Made by a program: the position numbers and the translations under genes. Under the pieces are notes generated by a model. That model was not told where the DNA came from, did not search any database, and was given only the letters and a program-made list of their open reading frames with translations. Shown here piece by piece: positions 13,810 to 20,676 of a DNA stretch of 29,659 nt. Numbering within the stretch: position 1 is the stretch's first letter; every line of letters starts with the position of its first letter. This stretch comes from a virus, in IMG/VR virus record IMGVR_UViG_3300045135_001232, positions 1 through 29,659 of that record, one strand, 5' to 3'.

Positions 13810-14562
13810 ATGAGTAGAATTATTAGCTGGTTTAGTTGCGGGGCTGCAAGCGCAGTAGCAACAAAATTAGCCATATCTAGTATGGGGGGGGTGACAGTTG
13901 CTTACTGTGAAGTCAAAGAAGAACACCCTGACAACAAGCGCTTTCTTAAAGACTGTGAACAATGGTTTGGGCAGGAGATAATCATATTAGGTAATGATAA
14001 ATACAATCGCTCTATTTACGAAGTGTTCAATAAAACACGGTATCTGGCTGGACATAGTGGCGCACGTTGCACGCTAGAATTAAAAAAGAATGTGCGTAAG
14101 CAGTTTGAGCGACCAACAGATCAGCAAGTTTTCGGTTATACCGTAGAAGAACAAAACCGAGTTGACCGCTTTATTGACGCAAATAACGAAGTTGACTTGA
14201 TTACTCCATTAATTGATCGCGGCCTAACCAAACAAGACTGTTTAGCCATGCTTGAGAATGCCGGAATCGAATTGCCAGCCATGTATAAGCTAGGCTACAA
14301 AAATAACAATTGTCGCGGCTGTGTTAAGGCGCAATCTCCTGCTTACTGGAAGAAGATACAAATCGACTTCCCAGATTTCTTTGAAGCTATGAGTAAGCAA
14401 GAGCAGAAGCTAGGCGTAAAGATATGCAAAACAACCATAGACGGGGTGCCAGATGTACGCATACCGCTAACTGAGTTGCCAGAGCACATTAAGCCAATGG
14501 ATGACTCAATAGATGCGCAATGCGGCATATTTTGCCATATGGCAGAAGATGAATATAAATAG
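13810..14562 (+). CDS. PAPS-reductase / adenine nucleotide alpha-hydrolase family protein
   Basis: A 250-residue protein with the N-terminal nucleotide-binding loop SCGAASAVA (residues 9-17) of the PAPS reductase/ATP-pyrophosphatase superfamily. It continues with VAYCEVKEEHPDNKRFL, then YLAGHSGARCTLELKK, and cysteine pairs CRGC and CGIFC near the C-terminus. Phage homologs are commonly annotated as PAPS reductase; real substrates are unknown, and relatives act in sulfur transfer and DNA modification. It starts at ATG 13810 with AAGGGG 6 bases upstream, downstream of the replication gene. A G8 tract at 13884-13891 lies inside the coding region. Confidence 0.8.
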   Translation: MSRIISWFSCGAASAVATKLAISSMGGVTVAYCEVKEEHPDNKRFLKDCEQWFGQEIIILGNDKYNRSIYEVFNKTRYLAGHSGARCTLELKKNVRKQFERPTDQQVFGYTVEEQNRVDRFIDANNEVDLITPLIDRGLTKQDCLAMLENAGIELPAMYKLGYKNNNCRGCVKAQSPAYWKKIQIDFPDFFEAMSKQEQKLGVKICKTTIDGVPDVRIPLTELPEHIKPMDDSIDAQCGIFCHMAEDEYK

Positions 14563-14573
14563 GAGCAACAAAA

Positions 14574-14774
14574 ATGAGCCAAAACCAACAAATACTAAAC
14601 CACCTGAAAAGCGGCAAGAAGCTAACAGCTATTCACGCATTACAGTTTTATGGATGCGCAAGGCTTGCGGCTAGGATTTTAAACCTACGCGAAAAGGGCC
14701 ACGACATTAAAACAACAATAGTGCATAAGGGCAAAAAGCATTGGGCTGTTTACAGCATGGAGGCTGGCAAATGA
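14574..14774 (+). CDS. Small winged-helix / HTH protein
   Basis: A 66-residue protein: SQNQQILNHLKSGKKLTAIH, then CARLAARILNLREKGHDI and a wing-like end HWAVYSM. This is the common phage HTH domain (HTH_39-like) in which the second helix follows a SGK.LT turn. The ATG at 14574 has AGGAG 8 bases upstream. It may act as a minor transcription regulator or as a DNA-binding partner of the neighbouring genes. Confidence 0.72.
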   Translation: MSQNQQILNHLKSGKKLTAIHALQFYGCARLAARILNLREKGHDIKTTIVHKGKKHWAVYSMEAGK

Positions 14775-14965
14775 GCAAGAAAGAATTTGCCCACGGCACA
14801 GCACGGGGCGGCTATAGCAATGAGCAAGGCATACCGTTAGCAATGGTTAGCGACCAAGGCTTGATAGAGGAAGTTAATAGACGGGGTTTAATGCTTATGA
14901 TGCGCCAGCCGACAAAGCTAAAGATTATACCAAATACTAAAGACTTAACACTGGTGAGAAAATGA
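14771..14965 (+). CDS. Small protein of unknown function
   Basis: A 64-residue protein started at ATG 14771, with GGAGG 7 bases upstream and an ATGA overlap with the previous stop; the longer frame to 14741 is not supported. It has a GTARGGYSNEQGIPLAM segment and a LIEEVNRRGLMLMM helix. I do not recognise it. It precedes another unknown gene with an ATGA overlap. Confidence 0.65.
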   Translation: MSKKEFAHGTARGGYSNEQGIPLAMVSDQGLIEEVNRRGLMLMMRQPTKLKIIPNTKDLTLVRK

Positions 14966-15450
14966 GTAAGCGTAAAGCATACAATCCCAAAAAGCGCCTT
15001 GCCCTACTAGCCAAGTCAGCGCTCAAGGGTCAGGCTGTCATTTGGATAGGTGGCACTAGTGATGGAAACTGCAATATGGTTGATTTACGCAATCACCAAA
15101 TCTATGCGCCGCATATTGAGATAGCTAGGGCGGTGGAAAGCGGGCTTTACCCTTGGGCCGTCTTTTGCGCCGTATTCTGTCGTGACCAACAGGGGCAAGA
15201 GTATATGAAAGGCAAAATGGTGGTCGCTGATATTAAGTGCAAGCAATCAGAGATAGCAGAGGCGGCAGAGGGTGTGCATACGCAGATATTGCGCAATGAT
15301 TGCAACAGGCAGCATGTGGCAAATGTGGGTTGGATTGCCGTCCCGACAGCAGGCGACATTGACGAGGAAACAGCGGGCAAGATATTTGATAAGGCCAACG
15401 CTTGGGAATTCCTTTCCAAGTGGGAGGCAAGCCAAGAGGGGGTAATATGA
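14962..15450 (+). CDS. Protein of unknown function
   Basis: A 162-residue protein with a basic N-terminus (SKRKAYNPKKRLALLAK) followed by VIWIGGTSDGNCNMVDLRN, HIEIARAVESGLYPWAVF and WIAVPTAGDIDEETAGKIF. Four Cys residues occur, without a clear zinc motif. No family is recognised. The ATG overlaps the upstream stop (ATGA), and its own stop overlaps the next start. It is co-transcribed with the recombination genes. Confidence 0.7.
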   Translation: MSKRKAYNPKKRLALLAKSALKGQAVIWIGGTSDGNCNMVDLRNHQIYAPHIEIARAVESGLYPWAVFCAVFCRDQQGQEYMKGKMVVADIKCKQSEIAEAAEGVHTQILRNDCNRQHVANVGWIAVPTAGDIDEETAGKIFDKANAWEFLSKWEASQEGVI

Positions 15451-15629
15451 TTAACTTATTCAAAAGCAAGAACCGCTTGCCGGATAACTGGAAGCCGGAA
15501 CGCGGCACCATTGTGCGCAGCGTTATGGCATATGCGCTAACCGATGCAACAGAGTCAGGAAAGGAAGTGGATTTCTACCATGACCCGATAAACCGTGAAG
15601 TGGTAACAGTTAAAAGGGGCTGGAAATAG
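15447..15629 (+). CDS. Small protein of unknown function
   Basis: A 60-residue protein started at ATG 15447 (ATGA overlap, GGGGG 4 bases upstream); the frame from 15402 lies within the previous gene. It reads LFKSKNRLPDNWKPERGTIV, then YALTDATESGKEVDFYHDP and a short basic end. No family is recognised. It ends TAGTG into the ninB gene. Confidence 0.65.
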   Translation: MINLFKSKNRLPDNWKPERGTIVRSVMAYALTDATESGKEVDFYHDPINREVVTVKRGWK

Positions 15630-16126
15630 TGTTTGATGTAAACGACAACGGGGCTAAGGGTGTTATCAATAACGGTAACATCATTGAGATGCTATCCCAT
15701 GCAAAGCACATAATTGAGCGGGCATTATGGCAGGGGCCAGTGGTAATGACCATCGAGCGCGAAAGCAAAACGCGATCAATGGAGCAAAAGTATCACGCTA
15801 TGATGGGTGAAATTAGACAGGCACTAAACCCTAATTACAGCCTAGATATTTGGAAAGCAAAATTGATTGTCGATTTTGAATCTGAATATGAAGCCGCTAT
15901 GGGCGAAAAGCTAAAGCATAGCGGTGAGTGGACAATGAGCCTAAAGAAGCAATTCCCTATCTACGTGCGGCCCAGTAGCGCCAAATTTAAAAAGCTTGAG
16001 GGGTGTTTGTTCATAGAATACTTATACCGCTTCGGTGCTGAAAACAAAGTGGCTTTTTCTGATGATTCAATGAAGTATTACGAAGAAGCCGCCCAGTACG
16101 TCAAGGAAAAACAAATTGGCAAATAA
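15629..16126 (+). CDS. ninB: NinB-like recombination protein
   Basis: A 165-residue protein started at GTG 15629 (TAGTG overlap, AAGGGG 9 bases upstream). The sequence VVMTIERESKTRSMEQKYH, then MMGEIRQALNPNY, SLDIWKAKL and FIEYLYRFGAENKVAF matches NinB, the lambda Orf recombination mediator that replaces RecFOR functions and binds single-strand DNA-binding protein. With RecT and Exo in the other arm and NinG next door, it completes a phage recombination set. Confidence 0.87.
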   Translation: MFDVNDNGAKGVINNGNIIEMLSHAKHIIERALWQGPVVMTIERESKTRSMEQKYHAMMGEIRQALNPNYSLDIWKAKLIVDFESEYEAAMGEKLKHSGEWTMSLKKQFPIYVRPSSAKFKKLEGCLFIEYLYRFGAENKVAFSDDSMKYYEEAAQYVKEKQIGK

Positions 16127-16742
16127 ACTAAGGAAGTGCAAGCACTGCAAAGAGCGCAAACCAATAGAAACAGGGTTCATTATTGGCTTGTCGTTCCTGT
16201 GTGGTGAAGAATGCCGCGTAAATGAGGCGCTAACCCACCTAGAACGCTCTAGAAAGACCGCGCAGAGAAAAGCCGATAAATCACACAAGGAAAAAACAAA
16301 AGCGCTTAGACGGCAATCTAGGGCGTTTAAAGAAGCTAATAAAACAAAGAGTGATTGGAACAAGGAGGCCCAAGCGGCATTTAATAAATATATCCGCGCC
16401 CGTGATTATGGCAAACCATGCATTGCCTGTGGGGCTATGTCGCAGCAAAAGTATGGCGGCACAGTGGATGCTTCGCATTTTCGCTCAAGAGGCAGCAGCC
16501 CCAATTTGCGTTTCCATTTACTGAACTGCTGGTCTGGCTGTACCAGATGCAACCGTTATCTCAGCGGCAATATAACCGAATATAGAAAGGGCTTAATAGA
16601 TCGGATTGGGCTTGCCCGTGTCGAGGAACTAGAGTGCGACAATCGCATTGTACGCATGGATATTGAATATCTTAAACGGGTGAAAAGTATTTTCAACAAG
16701 CGGGCTAGACTGTACGAAAAACTAAGAAAGGAAAAACTTTAA
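16116..16742 (+). CDS. ninG: NinG (Rap)-like recombination endonuclease
   Basis: A 208-residue protein started at TTG 16116, overlapping ninB by 11 bases with AAGGA 8 bases upstream; no ATG fits better. The N-terminus has a zinc site CKHC with a second pair FLCGEEC. A long basic helical linker leads to the HNH-like part: CIACGAMSQ, DASHFRSRGSSPNLRF and GCTRCNRYLSGN. This is the Rap/NinG layout, a DNA structure-specific nuclease that targets recombination intermediates. It is the last gene before the promoter at 16761-16788. Confidence 0.87.
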   Translation: MANKLRKCKHCKERKPIETGFIIGLSFLCGEECRVNEALTHLERSRKTAQRKADKSHKEKTKALRRQSRAFKEANKTKSDWNKEAQAAFNKYIRARDYGKPCIACGAMSQQKYGGTVDASHFRSRGSSPNLRFHLLNCWSGCTRCNRYLSGNITEYRKGLIDRIGLARVEELECDNRIVRMDIEYLKRVKSIFNKRARLYEKLRKEKL

Positions 16743-16760
16743 AATATTTTTAAAAAATAG

Positions 16761-16788
16761 TTGACTCTTTAAAATAGTTTGATATAAT
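16761..16788 (+). promoter_or_regulatory. Strong sigma70-type promoter
   Basis: TTGACT (16761-16766) and a perfect TATAAT (16783-16788) are separated by 16 bases, in A/T-rich DNA between ninG and a small gene. The start should be near 16795. It makes a leader of about 25 bases with AAGGAG before ATG 16820. It is the best promoter match in the window and drives three small genes. Confidence 0.8.
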
Positions 16789-16819
16789 GGAATCGTAATT
16801 AAACAAAGGAGCAACTAAA

Positions 16820-17053
16820 ATGTTTATAGCACCACACTACCGCATTCAAATGCCAAAAGTCGTAGAAGAAAATGGCGTTGAACTCTGGGTTTACATGGTC
16901 ACTGATATAGAAAAACCACCCATCCGTCTTTTTTGCACTGAGTCGGATGATGAGTGGTATCTGTCTCGCGCTGAGTTTGACATACTGCTAGACAATGCAG
17001 ATATGTATGACAGCACATTCCATGTTGATTTATCTTTAATTGGTGCCGCCTAG
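16820..17053 (+). CDS. Small protein of unknown function
   Basis: A 77-residue mildly acidic protein (MFIAPHYRIQMPKVV, then ELWVYMVTDIEKPPIRLF and RAEFDILLDNADMYDS). No family is recognised. It follows a strong promoter with AAGGAG 8 bases before the ATG, so it should be highly expressed. It is the first of three genes in a short unit ending at the terminator. Confidence 0.7.
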   Translation: MFIAPHYRIQMPKVVEENGVELWVYMVTDIEKPPIRLFCTESDDEWYLSRAEFDILLDNADMYDSTFHVDLSLIGAA

Positions 17054-17079
17054 TGCGGCCCTAACAGGAGGTTAGAAAA

Positions 17080-17265
17080 ATGTGGTATGAAATTAATGTA
17101 AGCTTAAATGGCAAGCACTACTTTGCAACCAATGAGCGCAGCATCCGAACCTTGCCTAAAGCTATGAGCATAGCAGAGCATTTTAAAAAGGTTTTTCCTG
17201 CTAATGATGGTTATGAAGTTGAGGTAACAGAACACACCCAGATAGCAAAGAGGGTTGCAAAATGA
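17080..17265 (+). CDS. Small conserved-type phage protein of unknown function
   Basis: A 61-residue protein: MWYEINVSLNGKHYFATNER, then SIAEHFKKVFPANDGYEV. Similar small proteins occur in other phages by my recollection, without a known role. AGGAGG lies 8 bases before the ATG. Its stop overlaps the next start (ATGA). Confidence 0.68.
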   Translation: MWYEINVSLNGKHYFATNERSIRTLPKAMSIAEHFKKVFPANDGYEVEVTEHTQIAKRVAK

Positions 17266-17633
17266 CAGCAGCACAAGCAGCTAAAGCGGCAGGCCTTAAG
17301 AGCCTGTCGCAAATGGCAGAGATAACAGGGCAAAGCCCGCAAACCCTAATTAACTGGTTTAAGAATAAGCCGCAATTGTTTGACGTAGTGTTAAACGGTT
17401 GCCGTGTAATGAAGCCTAGAGAGATTAGGGAATCCAGTTTCTTTATGGCATATGACCCAATGCAATCAGAGGAAGATAGATATTGCAAAGCGCAATTGGC
17501 TTTCTCGCTGAACCTTGACCCTACCTTGTTGCCTATCGGTGCGCCTGAAATGGAGTTGATAGAAACTGAGCAGCACGGCACAGTATGGCTAGTTAAATGC
17601 AAGGCCCAAACAACCATGCTGACAAAAGACTAG
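17262..17633 (+). CDS. Putative HTH regulator
   Basis: A 123-residue protein. Residues 1-48 form a Cro/YdaS-like HTH: AAQAAKAAGLKSLSQMAEIT, then GQSPQTLINWFKNKPQLFDVV and LNGC, seen in phage small regulators. The C-terminus (60-123) is not recognised. It is the last rightward gene and ends four bases from the A-tract of the terminator. GAGG lies upstream of ATG 17262. It may control the middle unit or the convergent lysis genes. Confidence 0.7.
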   Translation: MTAAQAAKAAGLKSLSQMAEITGQSPQTLINWFKNKPQLFDVVLNGCRVMKPREIRESSFFMAYDPMQSEEDRYCKAQLAFSLNLDPTLLPIGAPEMELIETEQHGTVWLVKCKAQTTMLTKD

Positions 17634-17636
17634 GCG

Positions 17637-17664
17637 AAAAAAAGCCCGCACTAATCAGGCGGGC
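17637..17664 (-). terminator. Intrinsic terminator of the leftward (tail/lysis) arm
   Basis: GCCCGC (17644-17649) and GCGGGC (17659-17664) form a 6-bp GC stem with a 9-base loop. On the minus strand the stem is followed by seven T residues (17637-17643), a standard Rho-independent terminator. It closes the transcript whose last gene ends at 17712. On the plus strand the A-tract precedes the stem, so its action there would be weak. Confidence 0.85.
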
Positions 17665-17669
17665 CAACC

Positions 17670-17687
17670 CCCTGCCGGATTGCAGGG
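17670..17687 (+). terminator. Second hairpin at the convergent junction
   Basis: CCCTGC (17670-17675) and GCAGGG (17682-17687) form a 6-bp stem with a 6-base loop. No T-run follows on the plus strand, so it is at best a weak or factor-dependent terminator for the rightward genes ending at 17633. Confidence 0.4.
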
Positions 17688-17711
17688 TACACACTTTGAG
17701 CAACAAAATGT

Positions 17712-17993
17712 TCATTTAACTGGCGGGGAAATACCAAGCTTTGCTAACGCTCCCACAAATGCTAACCCTAAAACAACCAGAATAACACCCCGTATGCCGT
17801 TTTTAGCTAGGTCTAACTTAAGCCCTCGCCAAAATTCCTGTTGCTCTTTGGATGCTTTTATAGCTTCCTCGTGCGCCATTCTATGCCCATGTGCGTCAAT
17901 AGAACCGTCGTCATTGTGCGGAAATGCGTCGGTTATCGTGTCGAGCCGAGCTAATATCTCGGTTAGTTTCTGGTTGATTTCCGTATCTGACAT
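17712..17993 (-). CDS. Small membrane protein, lysis-region (holin-like candidate)
   Basis: A 93-residue protein. The N-terminal part is a helix with INQKLTEILARLDTIT, then a polar segment with DAHGHRMAHEEAIKASKE and QQEFWRGLK. One span follows near residues 68-88 (GVILVVLGLAFVGALAKLG). Proteins with this HGHR..HE..I...EQ..FW pattern and a C-terminal span occur in phage lysis cassettes and are often labelled holins, but the role is unproven. It is the last gene of the leftward arm, 48 bases before the terminator. AGAG lies 8 bases before the ATG, a weak site. Confidence 0.6.
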   Translation of the reverse strand: MSDTEINQKLTEILARLDTITDAFPHNDDGSIDAHGHRMAHEEAIKASKEQQEFWRGLKLDLAKNGIRGVILVVLGLAFVGALAKLGISPPVK

Positions 17994-18047
17994 GGGTCAA
18001 TCTCTGGGTTAGCTTTACGCCATTTTAGCTTATAAAAGCGCTTTTCT

Positions 18048-18455
18048 CTACCTTGACCGCCAAATCTTAAGGCCTACGCCAGACAGAACAACGGCAGACA
18101 TTAGCAGATTCATATCGACGCCGATTTGCCCCAACGCTTGAATGCCAGCAATAGTGCCGTCTATCAATCGGCTGTCCTCAGTAAACGCCTGATATACGCC
18201 GCCGATAATAATCATTGGAATAGGCAAAGGAATGATGATCGTCAAATATTCATCTTTCCAAGAGCTCTGCATGCCACGGGCTGCGATAGCCTCCCACTCT
18301 GCATCCGTCAGCTTAATATTAGTATCGCCTGTCTCTTTCATCTGACGCAATTTAATTTCGCCAGACTCTTTAGCGGCTTTGCGCTCTTGCGCCTGCGTGA
18401 ACGGCTTTGCAATTAGTGAGCCGAGGTCTTTGATAATACCTAGATATTGCAGCAT
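18048..18455 (-). CDS. Membrane protein in lysis cassette
   Basis: A 135-residue protein. A charged amphipathic N-terminal half (about 1-65, with KLTDAEWEAIAARGMQ) is followed by SSWKDEYLTIIIPLPIPMII with a span at about 72-90 and a second at about 113-130. The DAEWE and WKDEY pattern recurs in marine phage lysis-region genes. It could be a second holin or an accessory to membrane disruption; I cannot assign it. The ATG (18453-18455) has GGGGG 7 bases upstream and overlaps the holin stop (TAATG). Confidence 0.6.
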   Translation of the reverse strand: MLQYLGIIKDLGSLIAKPFTQAQERKAAKESGEIKLRQMKETGDTNIKLTDAEWEAIAARGMQSSWKDEYLTIIIPLPIPMIIIGGVYQAFTEDSRLIDGTIAGIQALGQIGVDMNLLMSAVVLSGVGLKIWRSR

Positions 18456-18664
18456 TACTTAACCCCCTTGCTCTTAGTGTTGGTGTAAATACCAAACCAA
18501 GCAGCACCAACACCAAGGATTGCGCCAACATACGAGGTTTGCTGGGTAGTTGGGTCAGGAATTTGCATAAGCCAGTAAGACGAGTCCACAAGCAAATACA
18601 TGTAAGTAAACATCATTGCACGCGGCACTACGCGCAGATCATCAAGCAGTTTTGCAATATCCAT
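18455..18664 (-). CDS. Holin candidate (two spans)
   Basis: A 69-residue protein when started at ATG 18662-18664 (GGAGG 7 bases upstream); the TTG at 18670 is less likely. Spans are seen near residues 15-35 (AMMFTYMYLLVDSSYWLM) and 44-60 (YVGAILGVGAAWFGIY), with a basic tail. Length, two spans and position directly after the endolysin suit a class II holin that permeabilises the inner membrane. The DPTTQQTSYVGAILG segment is familiar from phage proteins. Direct function is inferred. Confidence 0.65.
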   Translation of the reverse strand: MDIAKLLDDLRVVPRAMMFTYMYLLVDSSYWLMQIPDPTTQQTSYVGAILGVGAAWFGIYTNTKSKGVK

Positions 18665-18666
18665 AA

Positions 18667-19056
18667 TCAAACCTCCGGCTTTTGGAAGTGGGGCATATCA
18701 ACAAAAGTTTTCCAGTTACCACCCCATTCTAACGGCACGCCTAATATGATAGCCGCTTGCAGGATAGCAGCCGCACAAGCTGTTAGGTGGTGCTTATCCC
18801 AACTTGCCTTTCCATCAACATAAGCATAGATATCAAAGGCTCGGCCTGTCTGGTGGTAGGATTTGTTAACGATTCCGTCACACTTAGACGCACCCGCCGT
18901 ATAAAGCCCGCGCTGATCTTCCTCGGTACGCAAGCCGCCAAATTCAGGGATACCAAAATCTATCTTGCTGATAGTTAACGCTAGCTCGACAACTTCTATT
19001 AAGTCGCTGTCTATGCCTTGTAGCCTTTCGCGGCTACGCTTACCGAGTACAAACAT
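18667..19056 (-). CDS. M15-family peptidase endolysin (L-alanyl-D-glutamate endopeptidase type)
   Basis: A 129-residue cytosolic lysin resembling the T5 type. Zinc ligands are His68 and Asp75 in SYHQTGRAFDIY and His123 in VDMPHFQ, with Asp120 as the likely catalytic residue. The N-terminus carries the FGGLRTEEDQRGLY pattern of the VanY/M15 family. It cuts the peptide cross-bridges of peptidoglycan at the end of infection. No signal peptide is seen, so it needs a holin, and a candidate lies directly downstream. The ribosome site before ATG 19056 is weak. Confidence 0.9.
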   Translation of the reverse strand: MFVLGKRSRERLQGIDSDLIEVVELALTISKIDFGIPEFGGLRTEEDQRGLYTAGASKCDGIVNKSYHQTGRAFDIYAYVDGKASWDKHHLTACAAAILQAAIILGVPLEWGGNWKTFVDMPHFQKPEV

Positions 19057-19058
19057 AA

Positions 19059-19760
19059 TTAATTCTTCACTAGAACTATATCAAATACAGCGCCCACGCC
19101 TGTTGTCGCGCCTGCCTTGGCCCTGACCTCAATGTCAGTCTTTTCAGCAAATGAGATAGGTATTTCATAGTCATAGGTAACAGGTACGCCAAAAGAACCA
19201 AATTGACCCTTTGTGTTATATACGTTGCTGCCATTAAATCGGGTAAGGATAGCAAATACAGCCTCTTTGCCTTTCTCAAGCGAGCCTTGGAATTTGCGCA
19301 TATAGCCAGTATAGCCAGCAGGGATAGTGTAAACAGCCATTAGCGTTTGACCCTTGCCTGCTAGAATCTTGGCCCTGACTGCGCCGTCAACAGTAATATC
19401 AATGTCATTAGCATTAATGCCGTCAGTGTGAACGGTTAGCCTTGCACGGAACACGCGCTTAAATAATTTGGTAGAAGTCGCGCCGACTACCACGTCCTCA
19501 TCAATGAGATTGTAGTTAGCATCTAAGCCTTGGATGTTGATTGTAGCGCCTACGTCAGCGCCCGTACCTGCAACGGCGGCAGTAGTGGCGTTATCGGCAT
19601 AAGAGTATATGCCCGCACCATCCCAGACAGTTTCAAAGCTAGTACCAATAGAGTCGGTATAGCCAAACTTGTTAATGTGGTCGATATTGGCATAAGTGCC
19701 TATTGCTATGTCGAAATAAACGTCAGCCGACGCCTTATCATTGTGTAACCAAGTAGGCAT
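19059..19760 (-). CDS. Virion structural protein, marine-phage type
   Basis: A 233-residue protein rich in Gly, Ala, Thr and Asp, with beta-strand patterns throughout: KFGYTDSIGTSFETVWDGAG, ATINIQGLDANYNLIDEDVV, AGKGQTLMAVYTIPAGYTGY and FAEKTDIEVRAKA. I recognise this type from marine phages, where it is annotated as a virion structural protein of uncertain place. No signal or membrane segment is seen. AGGAG lies 8 bases before the ATG (19758-19760). Its position after the fibres and before the endolysin suggests a decoration or tail-associated role, which is inference. Confidence 0.6.
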   Translation of the reverse strand: MPTWLHNDKASADVYFDIAIGTYANIDHINKFGYTDSIGTSFETVWDGAGIYSYADNATTAAVAGTGADVGATINIQGLDANYNLIDEDVVVGATSTKLFKRVFRARLTVHTDGINANDIDITVDGAVRAKILAGKGQTLMAVYTIPAGYTGYMRKFQGSLEKGKEAVFAILTRFNGSNVYNTKGQFGSFGVPVTYDYEIPISFAEKTDIEVRAKAGATTGVGAVFDIVLVKN

Positions 19761-20228
19761 CTAAACAACTCCTGTTAAAACTAATCCAACACTGCCAGCG
19801 GCTAGCAGCGCACAAACAATAGTAAAAGCTATAATTACGTTTTTCACATCATCATCCTTTTGTGCCTGTTTAATCCTTTTGCTACGCTTGGCCCTTGCGT
19901 CTGCTTCCGCTTCCTCTAGGGCCTGTTCGCGCAATGCCACCTTATGCTCATTCCACATTTTGATGACCCAGCCCTCACAGGTTAGAACTATGTATTCATC
20001 TAGTTCTATCTGCTTGCGCTTTAGGTCAACAGCAGCTAGAAAGGCCTGTGTGCTAGTGTGGCCTTTCTTTTTGTCCTGCTCTGCCTGAACATCAATCTTG
20101 GTTTTAGCCTCAAGGAACTTGCTTGCCCACTTCCATATTTCATTAGAATTATTACCTAACGTTTTAATGGTTTTGTAAGCTGCATTGGCAGTACCAATGG
20201 CTGCAAGTATTGAGGCTGGGTCAAGCAT
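19761..20228 (-). CDS. Protein with C-terminal membrane span, unknown function
   Basis: A 155-residue protein. The N-terminus is a mildly hydrophobic helix (LDPASILAAIGTANAAY). The centre is Lys, Glu and Ala-rich and helical, with LTCEGWVIKMWNEHKVALRE. One span lies at 132-154 (AFTIVCALLAAGSVGLVLTG). No family is recognised. It starts at ATG 20226-20228, overlapping the upstream stop (TAATG). A place near the lysis genes and a single C-terminal span could suggest a lysis accessory, but spanins have their span at the N-terminus, so this is uncertain. Confidence 0.55.
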   Translation of the reverse strand: MLDPASILAAIGTANAAYKTIKTLGNNSNEIWKWASKFLEAKTKIDVQAEQDKKKGHTSTQAFLAAVDLKRKQIELDEYIVLTCEGWVIKMWNEHKVALREQALEEAEADARAKRSKRIKQAQKDDDVKNVIIAFTIVCALLAAGSVGLVLTGVV

Positions 20229-20641
20229 TATTCAGATTGTGCGGCTAGGGCAGCAGCTACGGCAGCATCAATACGCGCTTGTTCTTCGGCTGCGGCTTGC
20301 TCGGCTGCGGCTTGGGCTTCTGCCTCTGCTTCTGCGGCTAGGCGTTCTTGCTCTAGGCGCTCGGCTTCGGCTTTGGCAGCTTCTGCATCTAGCTTGGCTT
20401 GATACTTGCCTTTCCATTCTGCATCGTGGATAGATTCACAGATAGCCTTAACGGTTGGATGATCGTTAGTAGCATCATGGTCTGGCCATAATACTGTGCG
20501 GTGAGGTGTTACAGACCCACAAGGATTTCCATTTTCATCAAGTGGCAAGCGGTTTTCTTTTACGTTAATAGCAATAAAACCTTCGTCTGTAGGCTCACAA
20601 GCCGTAACGGAACGACTAATAACTCGGTAATTGTCAGTCAT
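20228..20641 (-). CDS. Ala/Glu-rich coiled-coil protein, unknown function
   Basis: A 137-residue protein. Residues 1-80 carry a compact part (ISRSVTACEPTDEGFIAIN and TVLWPDHDATNDHPTV). Residues 80-137 are nearly all Ala, Glu and Gln with a few Arg and Leu, a long predicted coiled coil made of imperfect AEAEA-type repeats. It follows the tail fibre gene by 35 bases, with AAAGGA 9 bases before ATG 20641. A tail-fibre chaperone is conceivable but not shown. Confidence 0.55.
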   Translation of the reverse strand: MTDNYRVISRSVTACEPTDEGFIAINVKENRLPLDENGNPCGSVTPHRTVLWPDHDATNDHPTVKAICESIHDAEWKGKYQAKLDAEAAKAEAERLEQERLAAEAEAEAQAAAEQAAAEEQARIDAAVAAALAAQSE

Positions 20642-20676
20642 AATATTTTTTCCTTTAGTAAATCCAAGCTAGATAA

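Noticed and set aside
15147-15511. Cys-rich minus-strand frames opposite the unknown gene
   Set aside because: They are shadows in a rightward operon with tight ATGA overlaps on the plus strand.
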